Positions 13,480 to 25,275 of a stretch of DNA of 64,000 nucleotides are shown one piece after another. A model generated the notes under the pieces. It saw only the letters and a list, made by a program, of their open reading frames with translations. It searched no databases and was not told where the DNA came from. Numbering within the stretch: the stretch's first letter is position 1; every line of letters begins with the position of its first letter. Position numbers and translations under genes: made by a program. The stretch comes from Adiantum capillus-veneris (Eukaryota > Streptophyta > Polypodiopsida > Polypodiales > Pteridaceae): assembly GCA_014529385.2 (NCBI GenBank), contig CM043963.1, positions 110,278,912 to 110,342,911 of the forward strand, read 5' to 3'.

Positions 13480-14715
13480 CAAGACGAGCACAAGAGGTTG
13501 ACGACCAGCAACTTGATTAATGGAGAACCCATATCGGGTCAATCCAATTCCAAAAGAGTTAGAGCTAGACTCTGATACTAATCACCACCCTGGTAATGAA
13601 ACAAATGTTGACCTAGGATAGGGTATTACTGAAGAGTCAAGGGATTTTTAGCATTCTAGTCATGCCAGGCGTAGAAAAGATAAACGGGTTGAACAGAGAA
13701 GTAAGTCTCATGGGGCTCAACAAGGTCATAAGCACACTTATAAAAGTGATAATTAGAGCGAGACTCTGATACTGATCACCACCGTGGTAATGAAATAGAT
13801 GTTGACCTAGGACAGTTTATTACTAAAGAGTCAAGGGATTCTCAGCATTCTAGTCATGCGAGGCGTAGGAAAGCTAAACGGGTTGAACAAAGAAGTAAGT
13901 CTCATGGGCCTCAACAAGGTCATAAGCACACTTATAAAAGTGATAGAAGCAAAATAAGTCACCGATCTTTGCATAAGTAGTCCAAGAAGACAACAAAAGA
14001 CACATTTTTTGAAACAAAAACAAAAGATTGGGAGGTAGCCACAGATTATTACAAAAAGAAGACCACATATAGGAAGCCAATTCATAGAACCAGAGCCAAT
14101 AAAATCAATGATCATTCCAACAAAAAGATTTATTTTTCCATATTCAAAGATGGGAAAAGAGATGATCATGATGTCCATATACAAGCGATATGCTAAATTG
14201 AAACATATTCATGAGGATGAGAAGGGAGAATACTTTTCTCAGACTCAACATGCCGACTGATATCTTACAGCAAGTTGGTCAAGGCCTTCAAGCTAGAATA
14301 TTATGACAACAGAGGGGATGCAGACATTTTGTGTGAACTTGACAAAATCAGGCAAGGGAAATTGTCAGTCAGTAGAAAAATCAAGGAATTAACAAGGAAA
14401 CTTCAAGAGCCTACCTCTAAGAAGCAAATGAGAAGCAAGAAATGGAGAGAGCAGGAACCACTAGCGCCAACTAAGTGCAGCGTGCAATAAGACTGGAGCA
14501 ACAAGCCAAGAAGGAAAAGAGCCATAAAATAAGACAAACTAGTGACAGCGAGTCTTTTGATGACTGAGGAAATTTCGGGGTTGCGTTTCAACTCCAGTCC
14601 ATCTGAGAGTGAACTAGAAGAGAAGAGGAAAAGAAAAAAGAAAGGGTTATGGACCAGGAAGATAGAAGAGATGTCTAAACAAATCGCTGAAATGACAAAA
14701 CCTCGACCCTCATAC
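13480..14715 (+). pseudogene. Decayed gag region of the Ty3/gypsy element
   Basis: Between the primer site and RT, coding-like stretches persist. There is a charged ELELDSDTNHH / HSSHARRR / KRVEQRSKSHG segment present twice by tandem duplication. Near 14275-14460 there is a Lys-rich piece, KAFKLEYYDNRGDADIL and DKIRQGKLSVSRKIKELTRK. Position and basic composition suggest gag, but I see neither a capsid signature nor a zinc knuckle, so the call rests on context. Many stops and frame changes are present. Confidence 0.45.
13559..13946. repeat. 194-bp tandem duplication inside the gag region
   Basis: Unit 1 begins at about 13559 and unit 2 at about 13753. Both run from ttagagc(t/g)agactctgatact to cacttataaaagtgata, with roughly ten percent substitutions. 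The unit length is not a multiple of three, so the duplication itself shifts the reading frame. Confidence 0.85.
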
Positions 14716-14719
14716 TAAT

Positions 14720-17130
14720 GTATTTGCATGGGAACACACATACTTGAAAGGAGTTGATCCAAAAGTTTGCCACAATCGCAAACCACTAAAGTCAGATGCT
14801 AGACTAGTCATATTACAAAGGTACATAATGAACCCTAATTATGCTAAAATATTAGTTGACAACCTTCTCAAGGCTAGGTTCATTACAAAAGTTGCAAGTA
14901 ATGATTGGTTATTTCCCATAATGTTTGTTCCAAAAAAGAATGACAAATTCACAGTATGTGTGAATTACAGGAAGTTGAATGCCCAAACTATTAAAGATCG
15001 TTTTCCATATCATTCATAGATATGATGCTAGATGAGATTGTAGGCCACAAAATGTATAGCTTCATGGATGGCTACAATGACTACAATCAGCTAAAGAGTT
15101 CACTAGAATACATGGCCAAAACAACATTGATCACTGAATGGGAAGCATTTATGTATTTGGTATGTCATTTGGACTTTGCAATGGTCGAATAACTTTTTAG
15201 AGATGCATAATAGAAATTTTCAGTAAATTTTGTGCATAAGTTTCTGGCCATCTTTGTGGATGACTTTACTGCCTTTTCCATTGAAGAAATGCAATTTTTT
15301 GTTTTTATAAATGGTCTTTGAGAAGTGCAAGGAGAAGAGGATCTGTTTATATCCACTCAAATTTGTTTTTATGGCCTGAAAGGGTCAGCTATTGGGCCAT
15401 ATTTTCTCAAGAAATTGCATTGAGATGATTGAAGATAAAAATAAGAATATACAGCAAGCAAGAGCCCCTACCACAGCCTCCAAAGTGAGTTCATTTCTGG
15501 GGTACATTAATTTTTATCGCAACTTTGTTCATATGTTTGCAGCCAAGGCGGTATGCCTATATGAATTAACAAAGAAAAGGAACAAGTTCATTTGGACTAA
15601 GGAATGTGAACAAAGTTTTTAGTGCCTGAAAGATGCAATTAGCATGCCAGCTCTTTGCCAGCCTAGCTGGGATGTTATATTTCATGTACAGATGGATGCT
15701 TTGGTATAACAATGGAGGCTATTTTGGTTCACCATGATGGGAAGACATACTATCTAGTCTACTTTGCCAAGCAAAGGTTCAATACAGTTGAACAAGGCTA
15801 TTCAACTACACAAAGAGAGGCACTGGGAATGGTATTCAATGCCACAAAATTCAGACATTATTTATTGGGTATGCTATTTCACTTCTATGTTGATCATCAG
15901 GCTTTACTATTTCTAATCAATAAAGTAATTATACAAGGAAGGTTAATACAAGGAAGGTTGATCAGGAGGATGATGTTTTTAATAGAATTTGAATTCAAGA
16001 TTTTCCACGACGCAAGAAAAACACATTGCGAAGCTGCTTTTCTTTCCAAAAGCACTGAAGGCTATTCGCAAACATCTTTTAGAGACGAACTAGTAGATGC
16101 TAAATTATTTCAAAGCATAATTGGAGAAGAATCTGACCCAGAATGGCAAGAGGTGTATGATTTTCTTCAGTTGGGAAAATCTCTAGTCAAAAAGTAAGAA
16201 GAAGGCACTAATTATCAAGAGTCTCAAGTTCACTATCATTGTTGGAGCACTGTATGGGTTAGTCTTCGATGGCACACTTTCTCGATGTGTGCCTATGAAG
16301 GGCAAAATGCAAATCATCACCGAAGCTCATAATGGAGATGCAGGAGGCCATTTCTCAGCTGACATCATTTATAAGAAACTTCTTCAAGTAAAATTATGGT
16401 GGAAAACAATGATGGAGGGTGTGAGAGCTTTCTGCAAGACTTATGATATTTGCTAGAGAATGGGAAGACCTACAACAGAAGATATAACACGAGTATAGAC
16501 ACTGAGAATCTTTATGAAATGGGGCATGGATTTCATGGGACTTATGGTATTTGCCAGAGAATGGGAAGACCTAGAACAAAAGATATGACACCTCTAACGA
16601 TAGTATAGCCAGTGGGAATCTTTATGAAATGGGACTTGGATTGCATGGGACCATTCAAGTAGGTAACTCCCAGAAAGAATTGATATATCATTATGGCTAC
16701 TTGCTATGCCAGTAAGTGGATAGAGGCTAAGGCACTACCAAAAAATATAGCCAAATCTATTGTTGTGTTTATCTTTGAGAATATTATATGTCGATATGGC
16801 TATCCTATTGAGATAGGGTTATATCAAGGCATTCATTTCATCAATGATACGATGGAAATTTTGAGGGAGCTATTCTGAATAAAACACAAAAAATCAACGC
16901 CATATTATCCCAAATGTAATGGTCAGTCAAAGAGAAACAACAAAACAATCAAGACCATTCTCACTAAAATTGTGCAAAAGGAGCCACATCACTGGGATAC
17001 AAAGCTTCAAACAGCATTATGCGAATATTGCATTACTCGTAAAGCTACTACTGGGATTACGTTGTTGAATGAAGAGCTTAAAGTGAAAAAAATGGAGTGA
17101 AAAAGGTGGTCCTCAAAGTGCTCTACATGC
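14720..17130 (+). pseudogene. Ty3/gypsy pol relic: reverse transcriptase, RNase H, integrase
   Basis: Domains appear in canonical order. RT starts at 14744-15019, with FITKVASNDWLFPIMFVPKK and FTVCVNYRKLNAQTIKDRFPY. The RT active-site region at 15247-15267 reads AIFVDDF. The RT connection piece SSFLGYINFYRNFVHMFA is at 15481-15545. RNase H at 15712-16197 has FNTVEQGYSTTQREALGMVF and LLGMLFHFYVDHQALLFLI. The integrase zinc-binding region near 16255-16455 reads ITEAHNGDAGGHFSADIIYKK and ends FCKTYDIC. Integrase core fragments at 16693-16878 and 16890-17060 read CYASKWIEAKALP, YGYPIEIGL and PYYPKCNGQSKRNNK. This order (RT-RH-INT) defines Ty3/gypsy. Stops and shifts at 15019, 15190, 15370, 15622, 16195 and 16455 make it non-functional. 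A piece near 16500-16640 is locally duplicated. Confidence 0.92.
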
Positions 17131-17880
17131 TTATCCAAACGGCCAGTCAATCGGAGGTGTGTAGTTCATGTTATGACAATTTGAAGAGAAAGATGATTTG
17201 CAAATTCTCACTGGATTAGAAATGTGATGCATGATGGTTAGAGCATATGTGAGTTGATAAGGTTGAAGTGCTCACTTTATGAAGCATGTCAATCTTTTTG
17301 GATCAACAATTGGAGTTTAAATGGCCAAGATATAAGCAATCAAAATTTTTGTCGAGGTCTAGTCACCATTTTGACTGCCTCAGTAAGTGTATCATCAATT
17401 GTTTTTCAAGCTTGCTAGGGTTTCAAATATAATATGAAGCATTAGATGATAGAAGAAAGTGATAGCTTGTCAAATGGAGCTATGAATATCGAGGTATTAA
17501 AGTTTGAAGTTGACAATTGGCAAGGGAGATGCGGTACCAAGTGATTTTTCTTTGTTTTAAGGCTCATCCGTTATGGCTTTTGGGCTGCCAATATACGGCA
17601 AGGTTTAGGGTATTTGACTCTGGCAATGGGTACTTTTGGTATGGCTTTACAAAATGGCTATCTCACATTAGAGAAAAAAACAAGAGCAAGTTCAAAGTGA
17701 CAGTAAAAATGATTTTTAGAAATGGAGTTTTATTTTAAAAATCCCTTAAACAGGGCAAGGAACTTGGAGCCGCCACCTAGCACAAGGGAATGAACCCATA
17801 TGATCAATGTGGTCCTCAATAAGAATCGTATATATTTTATAGCAAAATCTCATTTGGGGTCTCAAGGGGAATAGGGTTAC
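17131..17880. other. No gene recognised; probably element 3' region
   Basis: This segment follows the integrase remnant and has no domain. The frame 17517-17738 is aromatic-rich but unlike any family I know. A matching 3' LTR was not found. Confidence 0.45.
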
Positions 17881-18655
17881 GGCCTCCTCCCCTCCCCCTT
17901 TCATGTGGCACTACTAGTTTGCAACCATCTATCTTGCTTTGACATAAAGCATCTGGAATCTCTCGAGATCTGAGAAGATGAGTCATCCTCCAGATTCATC
18001 ATTATTGACAAGATTCTTTCTAAGCTTTGTTCATTCATTTTTCCCACATAACCATTTGTCAATATTGGATTTTTTGGTGCATGCATCTGGGTCTTGACTG
18101 GTTGAGCATCTAAAATCTGGTTGAAGTATTGGTTGAGCGACTTATCTACTACTATAGGATACAAGTACTAGCCTGAGAAAGAATAAATCAAGAGGCTCCT
18201 CTCCAGCCTCTGATACTAGTTCAGCTACAAGTTCTTCTATTCTGGAATAGTAGAGTTTTATTTTGGCCCCATTGTAGACTCTAGGTAGTAGTAAACGTGG
18301 CAAATCTCTGAGTCTTACTGTCTCATTGAAGAATACCCAATCCACCTCATAGGGTCCCCACCAAGATATCATAATGTTTGGCTTCTTAGGTCCCACTTTA
18401 GAATGATATAAGAGTACTAAATATCCCCTCTGAAACTCTCTTACCTTGATTCTACTGACATGCCAATATTTCCTCCGTTGTTGGACTACTTCTTGTTCTA
18501 GCATGTATCTCAGCCTAGTTTCATCTAGCTGCAACAACTCATCCAACCGTTGTTTCAAATTCTGATTAAAGCCTTACCCATGCTCTATTTCCAGTCTCAT
18601 ACTAGGAATGACAAATTCCATTTTTGCCATTGCTTCAGTACCATATAAAAAGATT
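17881..18655 (-). pseudogene. Ty3/gypsy integrase C-terminal fragment
   Basis: On the minus strand the frame 18558-18142 begins KQRLDELLQLDETR, continues with YWHVSRIKVREFQRGYLVLL, then SWWGPYEVDWVF and VRLRDLPRL, and ends NGAKIKLYYSR. This matches the integrase C-terminal GPY/F module (GD-x-VL...GPY-x-V...NG-x-x-x-K-x-Y) found after the catalytic core. Coding similarity starts about 18655 (RLEIEHGxGFNQNL, one stop) and continues weakly to about 17901. A purine-rich stretch on the minus strand at 17885-17903 could be the polypurine tract. The rest of pol is missing upstream, so this is a truncated copy opposite in orientation to the neighbouring element. Confidence 0.8.
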
Positions 18656-18689
18656 GTTTTGAGGTAGGAAAGAATGGTTGTTAGGAAAA

Positions 18690-19705
18690 ACTATCTCAAC
18701 CAAATTTCATTCATTATTACAATGTCGACTTAGTCTGAACCCCCTATTGATCACACGGCGGTAGCTCGCGAAGTTATCACAGGAGCTAAATCCACGACTT
18801 GCTTTTTATGCGGTGGATATATCCATGGCTTGCTTTTGATGCGGTGGATACATGATTTTATCTGGAGAGTTACTCCAAAAATTGGGTGATCATGGACTAG
18901 TTGTATGGGCGTCCAGTTGACAACGGGTGAAGTTAACACTCGCTGGAGGTCCTCACGACTCTAGGACATTGGAATTTTTAATGAAGTATTGTTTGTTGAG
19001 TACTACTTCTTAGGAAAGATATGTTTTTGTGCCGATTTTTCTTGATTGAAGGGATTGTCTTAAGGAACTTGTGCCGAGGAAATATAAAGAAGGAATCGTA
19101 AGTGTTGAACAACAATGTGTTAGTAATTAGGCCACATAGACTCTGTGTGAGTGCGGGGTGGAAAGTGGGGACTTGGCTTGGTGTGCCAAAGCCTACGAGA
19201 CGGGTGGTCCCGATCAATCGAGAACTCTGCCCTGTGTGATAGAGTACAAAATTAGATATCTTATTACGCCAGAGCAGTAGGAACTTGGTGTACGTGCCTG
19301 TGAAAGATACGGGAAAAAAGGCACCGAGGTTCCTTCTCCTCCTGAAAGATGAGATTAGGACCGGTAGTTAAGTTATGCTTCCCCTGTGGGCAGAGCTATA
19401 TTTCTTTCACTGGTGGCTTGGACTCGATTCACTAAGTGATGAGAGACCATCCAGTGGTTTTCTTCTTAGCCAAATTTTTTTGTTTGCTTCCGCATAGGAT
19501 CTAGCGACCGTCAAGTGTCCTCCAGTTCCGTCAAGGTGAGACGAGGAGGAAACCTCACACAGACTAATTTAGCAACCTCAAGAGATCAAGGATGTGTCAC
19601 TCACCGCCCTACGCTCGCCTTCGTGGAAGATCCCTCGCCGCGAAGAAGAGGGAGCTACCATTGTGCCGTGCTCAACCGCCTCGCCGCCACCGTGACGTCG
19701 TAATG

Positions 19706-19709
<4 letters not shown>
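18690..19709. other. No gene recognised
   Basis: Moderately GC-rich, with a two-copy direct repeat of about 37 bp near 18790-18850 (cttgctttt(t/g)atgcggtggata). Short frames show no domain. It may be old retrotransposon leader or LTR sequence, but that is not supported by any boundary I can see. Confidence 0.4.

Positions 19710-19779
<70 letters not shown>
19710..19779. repeat. Compound (CT)20-(CA)14 microsatellite
   Basis: CT dinucleotides from 19710 to 19750 pass directly into CA dinucleotides to 19779. Confidence 0.95.
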
Positions 19780-19780
<1 letters not shown>

Positions 19781-20044
19781 GGAGATGAAGAAGAAGATGG
19801 AGATGGAACAAGAGCACTTTTCAATTACACAAATGAGATAATAAATGATTTTTAAATTTAGGTGACTTTTATATGAGCTCGTCCATTCACACTTAGGCGC
19901 CCATGTTTAACCAACTAACCCTTGAATGTTCGAGTTAGAGTGCGTCTCTCATCGACGATCACTCTTACCCTTTTCCTATTGGATCGGCAAGCCCGATCCC
20001 TGACTCGAAACAATGTAATGTCCGTGGACCAACGCCTATTTGCC

Positions 20045-20320
20045 AAGGTCAGTACCAAGCGATAGGCGGCGTTGGGTAGTCCCCAAGCCTCATATTCGTC
20101 GAGTGTTGACTTCATTGTCGCATGTCATGTCTTCGACACCAAGGTCAACACCAAACGATAGGGCGCTTTGGGCAATCCCCAAGCTTCCTATTCGTTTAAT
20201 ATTGACTCAACTGCCTCTTGTAATGACTTAACCCCAAGGTCAACACCAAGCGATAGGGAGCGTTGGGCGACCCCCAAGCTTCCTATTCGCCTAGTGTTGA
20301 CTCCACTGTGTGACTTGTCG
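20045..20320. repeat. Three-copy tandem repeat, unit about 95 bp
   Basis: Units start near 20045, 20142 and 20235 with caaggtca(a/g)(c/t)accaa(g/a)cgatagg. Each contains a cccaagc(t/c)tc(c/a)tattcg block followed by tgttgact or ttgact. The spacings are 97 and 93. Reading frames over it repeat TPRSTPxDR and PKLPIRL and are a by-product of the repeat. Confidence 0.85.
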
Positions 20321-20531
20321 GTTAACATCGCCTCAATCAAAGAATATGAGCAGGAGTGTTGCTAGCAATGCTACCATGGATGTTCAAGCTTGCTTCAATA
20401 CCAATTACTGAAAATACAGCTATCGGAGTGCACACACAAAGATGAAGGAGAAGCTCAAGAGCACACCACACAAAGTAGTATTACTTAATGTGCCAATACA
20501 AAGATGAGGCTTGTAGCAAGGAAGGAAAGGC

Positions 20532-20536
20532 TTTTT

Positions 20537-20567
<31 letters not shown>

Positions 20568-20568
20568 G
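20532..20568. repeat. T15-G22 homopolymer junction
   Basis: Fifteen T followed directly by twenty-two G. Length accuracy of such runs depends on sequencing chemistry. Confidence 0.9.
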
Positions 20569-22317
20569 CTCCTAAAGAGGGAAAAAAGGTACCCCGCCAG
20601 TCTTAAGTGTACCACTACTATACTACAACATGATAACATAGAATGTACAATTTTGCAAACAAGGTGGCCATGAAATTGCACCTCCTAATGTACTCCTAAT
20701 GTAGAGACATCACATTTGCTGTATTTGTAGCCTTCAAACTTCATGGATGCATCAAGATTTCCTTGGTGATTTCTTCAAACCATACAAGCCTCTCTTGGGC
20801 TCACACCAAGTTTCGTTTGCCTTTCTCAGCAAACCCCAGTATTACAACCTCATGAAGATCAACCTATTGGTAAAGTTGAGAATAATAGGTTTAACAAAGT
20901 ACATTAACATCAAATGGATCTTGTTAATACAAATTTGGTCCGACGAGGTAAATTTCAAAATTTGTAGGTAGGGTTACACTAAATCTAGGTTTCTCCCTAG
21001 CATTAGTGCTGAGCTTTCTACCTACACCACGAAGAAGAGTTCACAATGGCAAAAAGACAAGCATAGGGGGAAGAGACATAACACTGAACAGTTACTCCCA
21101 TTTAAGTAAGAAATGGCATAAATAAAAAAGCAAAGGATCAATTACGCATTACTACCACCTATAAATCGAGGGGATACCCTATTGAGGACACTAGAAGAAT
21201 GAAGATATAATAGTATGACAATTGGGCACCCAGCTAATGAATTGGCCAAAATGGCTAAAAATGGATACACAACCTCAACGGCCACCTAAACGAGTTAAGT
21301 GCCACCATTCATGGTGGACAATTACTCATGCACCGGCTCCCCCATACACCGTGTATTTGAAGGCCCTCTCAAAATTCGAAAGCTTGAGAGAAACGACTTG
21401 TCGAAGGTTAGATAGAAGATACAATACGTCCTTGCGAAGAGGTTAAGACATAAGTCCTCTAACTCCAACCGTAAGATGGCAGCCCCACACACTGCTCTCC
21501 AAATTCATATATTGAAAAAGCTCTAAACTTCGAAAGAGGGTGCTTCAACCACCCTCCAAAAGCGAGCTTTCATAGCTATAGCTAGTTATATAATCTAAAC
21601 CAAACCTTACGGAGGTGTGTGTCCTTGAGAGGGGTGACAATGCGCACAGCAAGCACATGGAGCACGTTATTTGGAGAGCCTCCAAAATTGAAAGGATTAC
21701 AGGGAGCTCTCTAAGAAACCCTCTACCTGGAATACACCATAAAATGTGCAACCTTTGTAGTGTGGTCATACTTTCCAATTTGGAAGGTCCTCCACAGGTG
21801 ATTTTAGGGGGCACATGGGGAAGACATCTTAAGGCGTTAAATTCCAAGGTCTATCCATGTTAATCATCAAACAAGAAGTCTTGTAATCCCTTCCATCCGT
21901 GTCTTGCACATTCAAGGCTTGTATTGTTCCCTACTGATGGGCCTATGTGCAATATGGGACTACACTGTAATGGTAAATATAGGTTTATTGTGTTTGCAGA
22001 CATTTTTCTCAATGTGATTTCCAACTGTCCATTACATTAGACATGCAGAAAGAACGAAAGAAGTAGATTTACAAGATTTCTAAAGCAGTTTGTTACTTCC
22101 CTTGAATTGACAGAACATGGCTACACACACACAACTCCCCGCAGATATAAATGTTTCAGATTGTACCTGATGAAGCTGTTCAAAAATATGATAAAGAGTT
22201 GCTTTGAATAAACTTAGTTTTGCATTAGCAGGAGCATAATGAAGATAGCAAAGCCAACTAATGACAAATTTGAATTTGAAAGAATACAAAAAAAATCCGT
22301 TCCTTCAACGCAATACC
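20569..22317. other. No gene recognised; 3' flank of the EID1-like gene
   Basis: Frames are short and lack domains, including overlapping ones at 21222-21446 and 21545-21863. The last few hundred bases lie downstream of the F-box gene on its strand and would contain its 3' UTR. No single polyadenylation signal stands out. Confidence 0.45.
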
Positions 22318-23550
22318 CTAATCTTCCTCAGATGAAACTTCATCATCTGAAAGGTGTAAGAGTGAGCAGCGACCATACAAATGGCCATTTACACACACAA
22401 AATACTCGACATCTCTATGCGCACCCAACCTTCTATGGGAGCTCTTTGGTATCATATTTGCATTCAACAAACTCCATACAGAAGTATAGCAATAAGGGCA
22501 AATCTTGTTCGGTTCAAACTTCACAGACAGTCCAACTAGCAATTTTAATGTTTTTGAGGATGAAAAGGATTTGAAAACACCTCTAAACAGGCCAATATCA
22601 TCCTCCCCATTCTTGCCAAGGTGCTCACAAGGGTCACTAATGTAAAGTACATCAGCTCTGCATTCAGGGAGAAGAAAGCTGAGTCCAGAAGTCTTTGAAA
22701 ACCTCGAAATTCGAACAAAATGACCCGGCACGGTTTTTGAACACACATGCTGAGACTCGTGACACCCAGCACAATAAATCATAAGCTTGCCAATAGCATT
22801 CCACTCCTCTTCCACTATGCCCCGCGCTGTTGCTCGCAAATCTGAGACCATCCTATGGGCCCTTGATAAGCAGAACTCTTTCCAAAGGCGCTTTGCAAGA
22901 TCTCGGAACCACCGACATACCTGCGCCAGCGAGGTTATCAAAAAAGGGTTCCAATTCTGAGCCTTGACAACCAACAAGAGGGCCTGCTCTTTCAAGGTAC
23001 CTTCCATGCAAACACAGGTAAAAGAATGAACGCATCGTCGGCGTTTAGCCTGCATTTCTGCACGTACCCTTTCCACAAGTTGAATGGAACGATTCTGCAG
23101 GTACCCTATGCGATCTTTTTGAGAGCAAGGTATTGCCTTCTGTTTAATACAAGGATGCGGCGGCCTCTTCCACAAGAGTTCTACCTTTACTAAGCTGCAG
23201 ACGAGTGCATGTAATCATGGTCATAGGGAACAGCATGACTCGATAGGGCCACAAGGATGACTGATGCAAAGTCACTGACGCCGCAAAGGTAACCAAAGTC
23301 TTTGCATCTCCCCATATACAACCCCACCATCATCAGCACAGAGGTGAACAACAGAAAACTCGAAAACAAAACTTCAAAAATGTTCGAAGAAGCAGACATG
23401 AGAGCAGAGCAGAGAAATGACTTACATGGAGATGATCTGCTCTGCTACTGAAGGTTTTGCAGCCTTTCGAGCTCCATCGTGTTGATGTCTGAATATAAAT
23501 TGGGGGAAAGGGCAAAGCGACTCCGAAAGAGAGTCTGCATGAGAATGCAT
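22318..23550 (-). CDS. EID1-like F-box protein (two-exon model)
   Basis: Predicted substrate receptor of an SCF ubiquitin ligase. In flowering plants EID1 dampens phytochrome-A far-red signalling in the nucleus, and EDL relatives act in stress responses. The last exon (23194-22318) encodes CVHSFTCVCMEGTL, an F-box-like stretch WNPFLITSLAQVCRWFRDLA followed by LWKEFC, then YCAGC, PGHFVRISRFSKTSGLSF, ADVLYISDPCEHLG, FRGVFKSFSSS, CPYC and the tail EYFVCVNGHLYG. This matches EID1/EDL proteins almost end to end. One residue appears missing in AKR-LWKEF. Sequence between 23194 and the internal ATG at 23053-23055 stays open, and a good GTAAGT donor (23425-23420) and CTGCAG acceptor (ends 23195) join it in frame to an open first exon, 23550-23426. 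This gives 333 residues. The alternative start at 23055 gives 245 residues and resembles short EDL proteins. No stop or frameshift is seen. Family call is firm; the first exon is inferred. Confidence 0.85.
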
Positions 23551-23551
23551 G

Positions 23552-23555
23552 TGTT

Positions 23556-23607
<52 letters not shown>
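23552..23607. repeat. (CT)n(CA)n tract just upstream of the EID1-like start codon
   Basis: On the gene's strand about 17 CT units are followed by about 9 CA units, ending two bases before the proposed ATG at 23550. CT-rich leaders are common in plant 5' UTRs, so this tract probably lies in the leader or core promoter. Confidence 0.8.
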
Positions 23608-23609
<2 letters not shown>

Positions 23610-23639
23610 TGATCGAAGGGTTTTAACATTGCACGATCA

Positions 23640-24032
23640 TCACAAAGAGATCAACAAAAACCTTCTAGACTCTACTTCTATTACGTGGCGAGCTGAGAGT
23701 GGTTATCGTCATGGCCCCACTCTACCGACCGCGGCACTTTGCACTCTCTCACTCCATGGAAGAATGGGCTATTGCATTAGGCCTACGTTTGCACACGAGA
23801 AAAGTTGATGAAGATTCCAAAAACGGCATGTGCGATCGATTTGGTTCTCAACCTCATCCCTTGGGTTGTAACTTGTGGATTCAAGTGGGAGGAGCGGCAA
23901 GGGGGCAAAGAAAGCTCGGGTAGTGGAGTTTACATTTTTCCCGAGTCTACTTTGCCTAGGATCTATGGTGCTCAATCATCCCAGTGTAGATCCCATCCCT
24001 CCCCCACCCCCCCCAATTGCACGTGTAAGATA

Positions 24033-24064
<32 letters not shown>

Positions 24065-24066
24065 TG

Positions 24067-24100
<34 letters not shown>

Positions 24101-25054
24101 CGGGGGGTGTCATTCATAATACATATTGGCACAAAATGATCTTTTCAAACGAAGAGATACATATCTTTGAGTCCTCGAACCCCCCTTCCCCCTTCTGGGA
24201 AGCAGGAATGAAGCACTTCTAACATGTTCTAGGCACTTTATTACAACCAACATACTTAGCGTAGAACCCAAGACATCTTTGAGGAAGCACCTAACCACAA
24301 CCCAAGCATGATTCATAGAAAGAGCTATGTCAATTTTCTCTTTGTGTGCTTTCCTCACACTATGTGAACGTGCTTGGTGTGTAATACTTGCTAGCCTACA
24401 TGATGCCTCTGTGCAATCTGAATTGGCCCTCACTCACATGCAAAGGTCCATGTCACACATGAATAGTGGTCACCTATCAAATGGACAAGGCTCCAACCTA
24501 ATGTAGAAAAACAAGTAGGGGTACCGGCTAGGGAAAAATGTTTAAAAAATATGAATCTCAGTTGATGCATGTGGCAGCGAAGAGCAAGACAGTTCGCGAC
24601 GGTGCACGACGGTTGATGTGAGGCATCTGCGAGGCTAGAGGCAGCAGACCAAGAAGGTACGAGGCAGGAGGCGCTCGTGCCAGACCCAATTGTTGCGCGC
24701 AGGGAAGGCAAGGTCGATCGTACAGGGATGATGTTTTTTATTCTAATATGTGAGATTTTCCTATGTTGGCAATATCAGCCCGATGCTGGGTTGGTTACAA
24801 TAGGAGTCTCATACGCAATGAAGCAGTGCATGTGAGATCGAACCTTGCGCAACACCTTTTAAAGGGTTAACGGGACATGAGAGTTCCAACCTTGGCATAA
24901 GGGGAGGAATCTTCCCAATAATAAATATAATATCAAATCTACCTGTAGGATTCTCCGGAAGATAAAGGACGGGCGCAATTTTTGGGCGAGCAATTTCTGG
25001 CGAGCGCTTTTTAAGAATCGGGCGAGCGGATTCCCAAAAGAAGGGATAATCTAC

Positions 25055-25057
<3 letters not shown>
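23640..25057. other. No gene recognised; upstream flank of the EID1-like gene
   Basis: Contains the GT/poly-G compound repeat described separately and a GC-richer patch near 24590-24700 (ggcagcgaagagc...gcgacggtgcacgacgg). The minus frames 24110-24433 and 24430-24711 have no recognisable domain. The region nearest 23640 should hold promoter elements of the divergent F-box gene, but I cannot point to specific ones. Confidence 0.4.
24037..24100. repeat. (GT)14 followed by a 33-G run
   Basis: GT dinucleotides at 24037-24064, a short ttgc spacer, then 33 consecutive G at 24068-24100, interrupted by one C before six more G. A C-rich stretch lies just upstream at 24001-24014. Confidence 0.9.

Positions 25058-25116
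<59 letters not shown>
25058..25116. repeat. (CT)29 microsatellite
   Basis: Uninterrupted CT dinucleotides for about 59 bp. Confidence 0.95.
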
Positions 25117-25118
<2 letters not shown>

Positions 25119-25275
25119 AACCAAAATTTGATTGTCGGTTCACAGCCAACTTACATTCAAACAAAAACCACCATGGATGCATTCAATACACTATTGATAA
25201 GACAAACAGGAGTTCCTTACACACAATTATGGTCTATTTCATATAGCAAACCCCAAATCTATGTGTTCCATTGCA

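Noticed and set aside
18142-18558. Possible stand-alone chromatin protein
   Set aside because: The GPY and NG-x-x-x-K-x-Y pattern identifies it as an integrase C-terminus.
22545-22772. Alternative minus-strand frames inside the EID1-like gene
   Set aside because: Different frame from a clearly conserved protein.
23445-23477. Ten-codon upstream reading frame before the EID1-like gene
   Set aside because: It lies in another frame inside the proposed first coding exon; it would matter only if translation started at 23055.
24830-24850. GGTTCGATCTC-like B box on the minus strand (possible tRNA or SINE)
   Set aside because: No cloverleaf, A box or 3' tail could be made around it.
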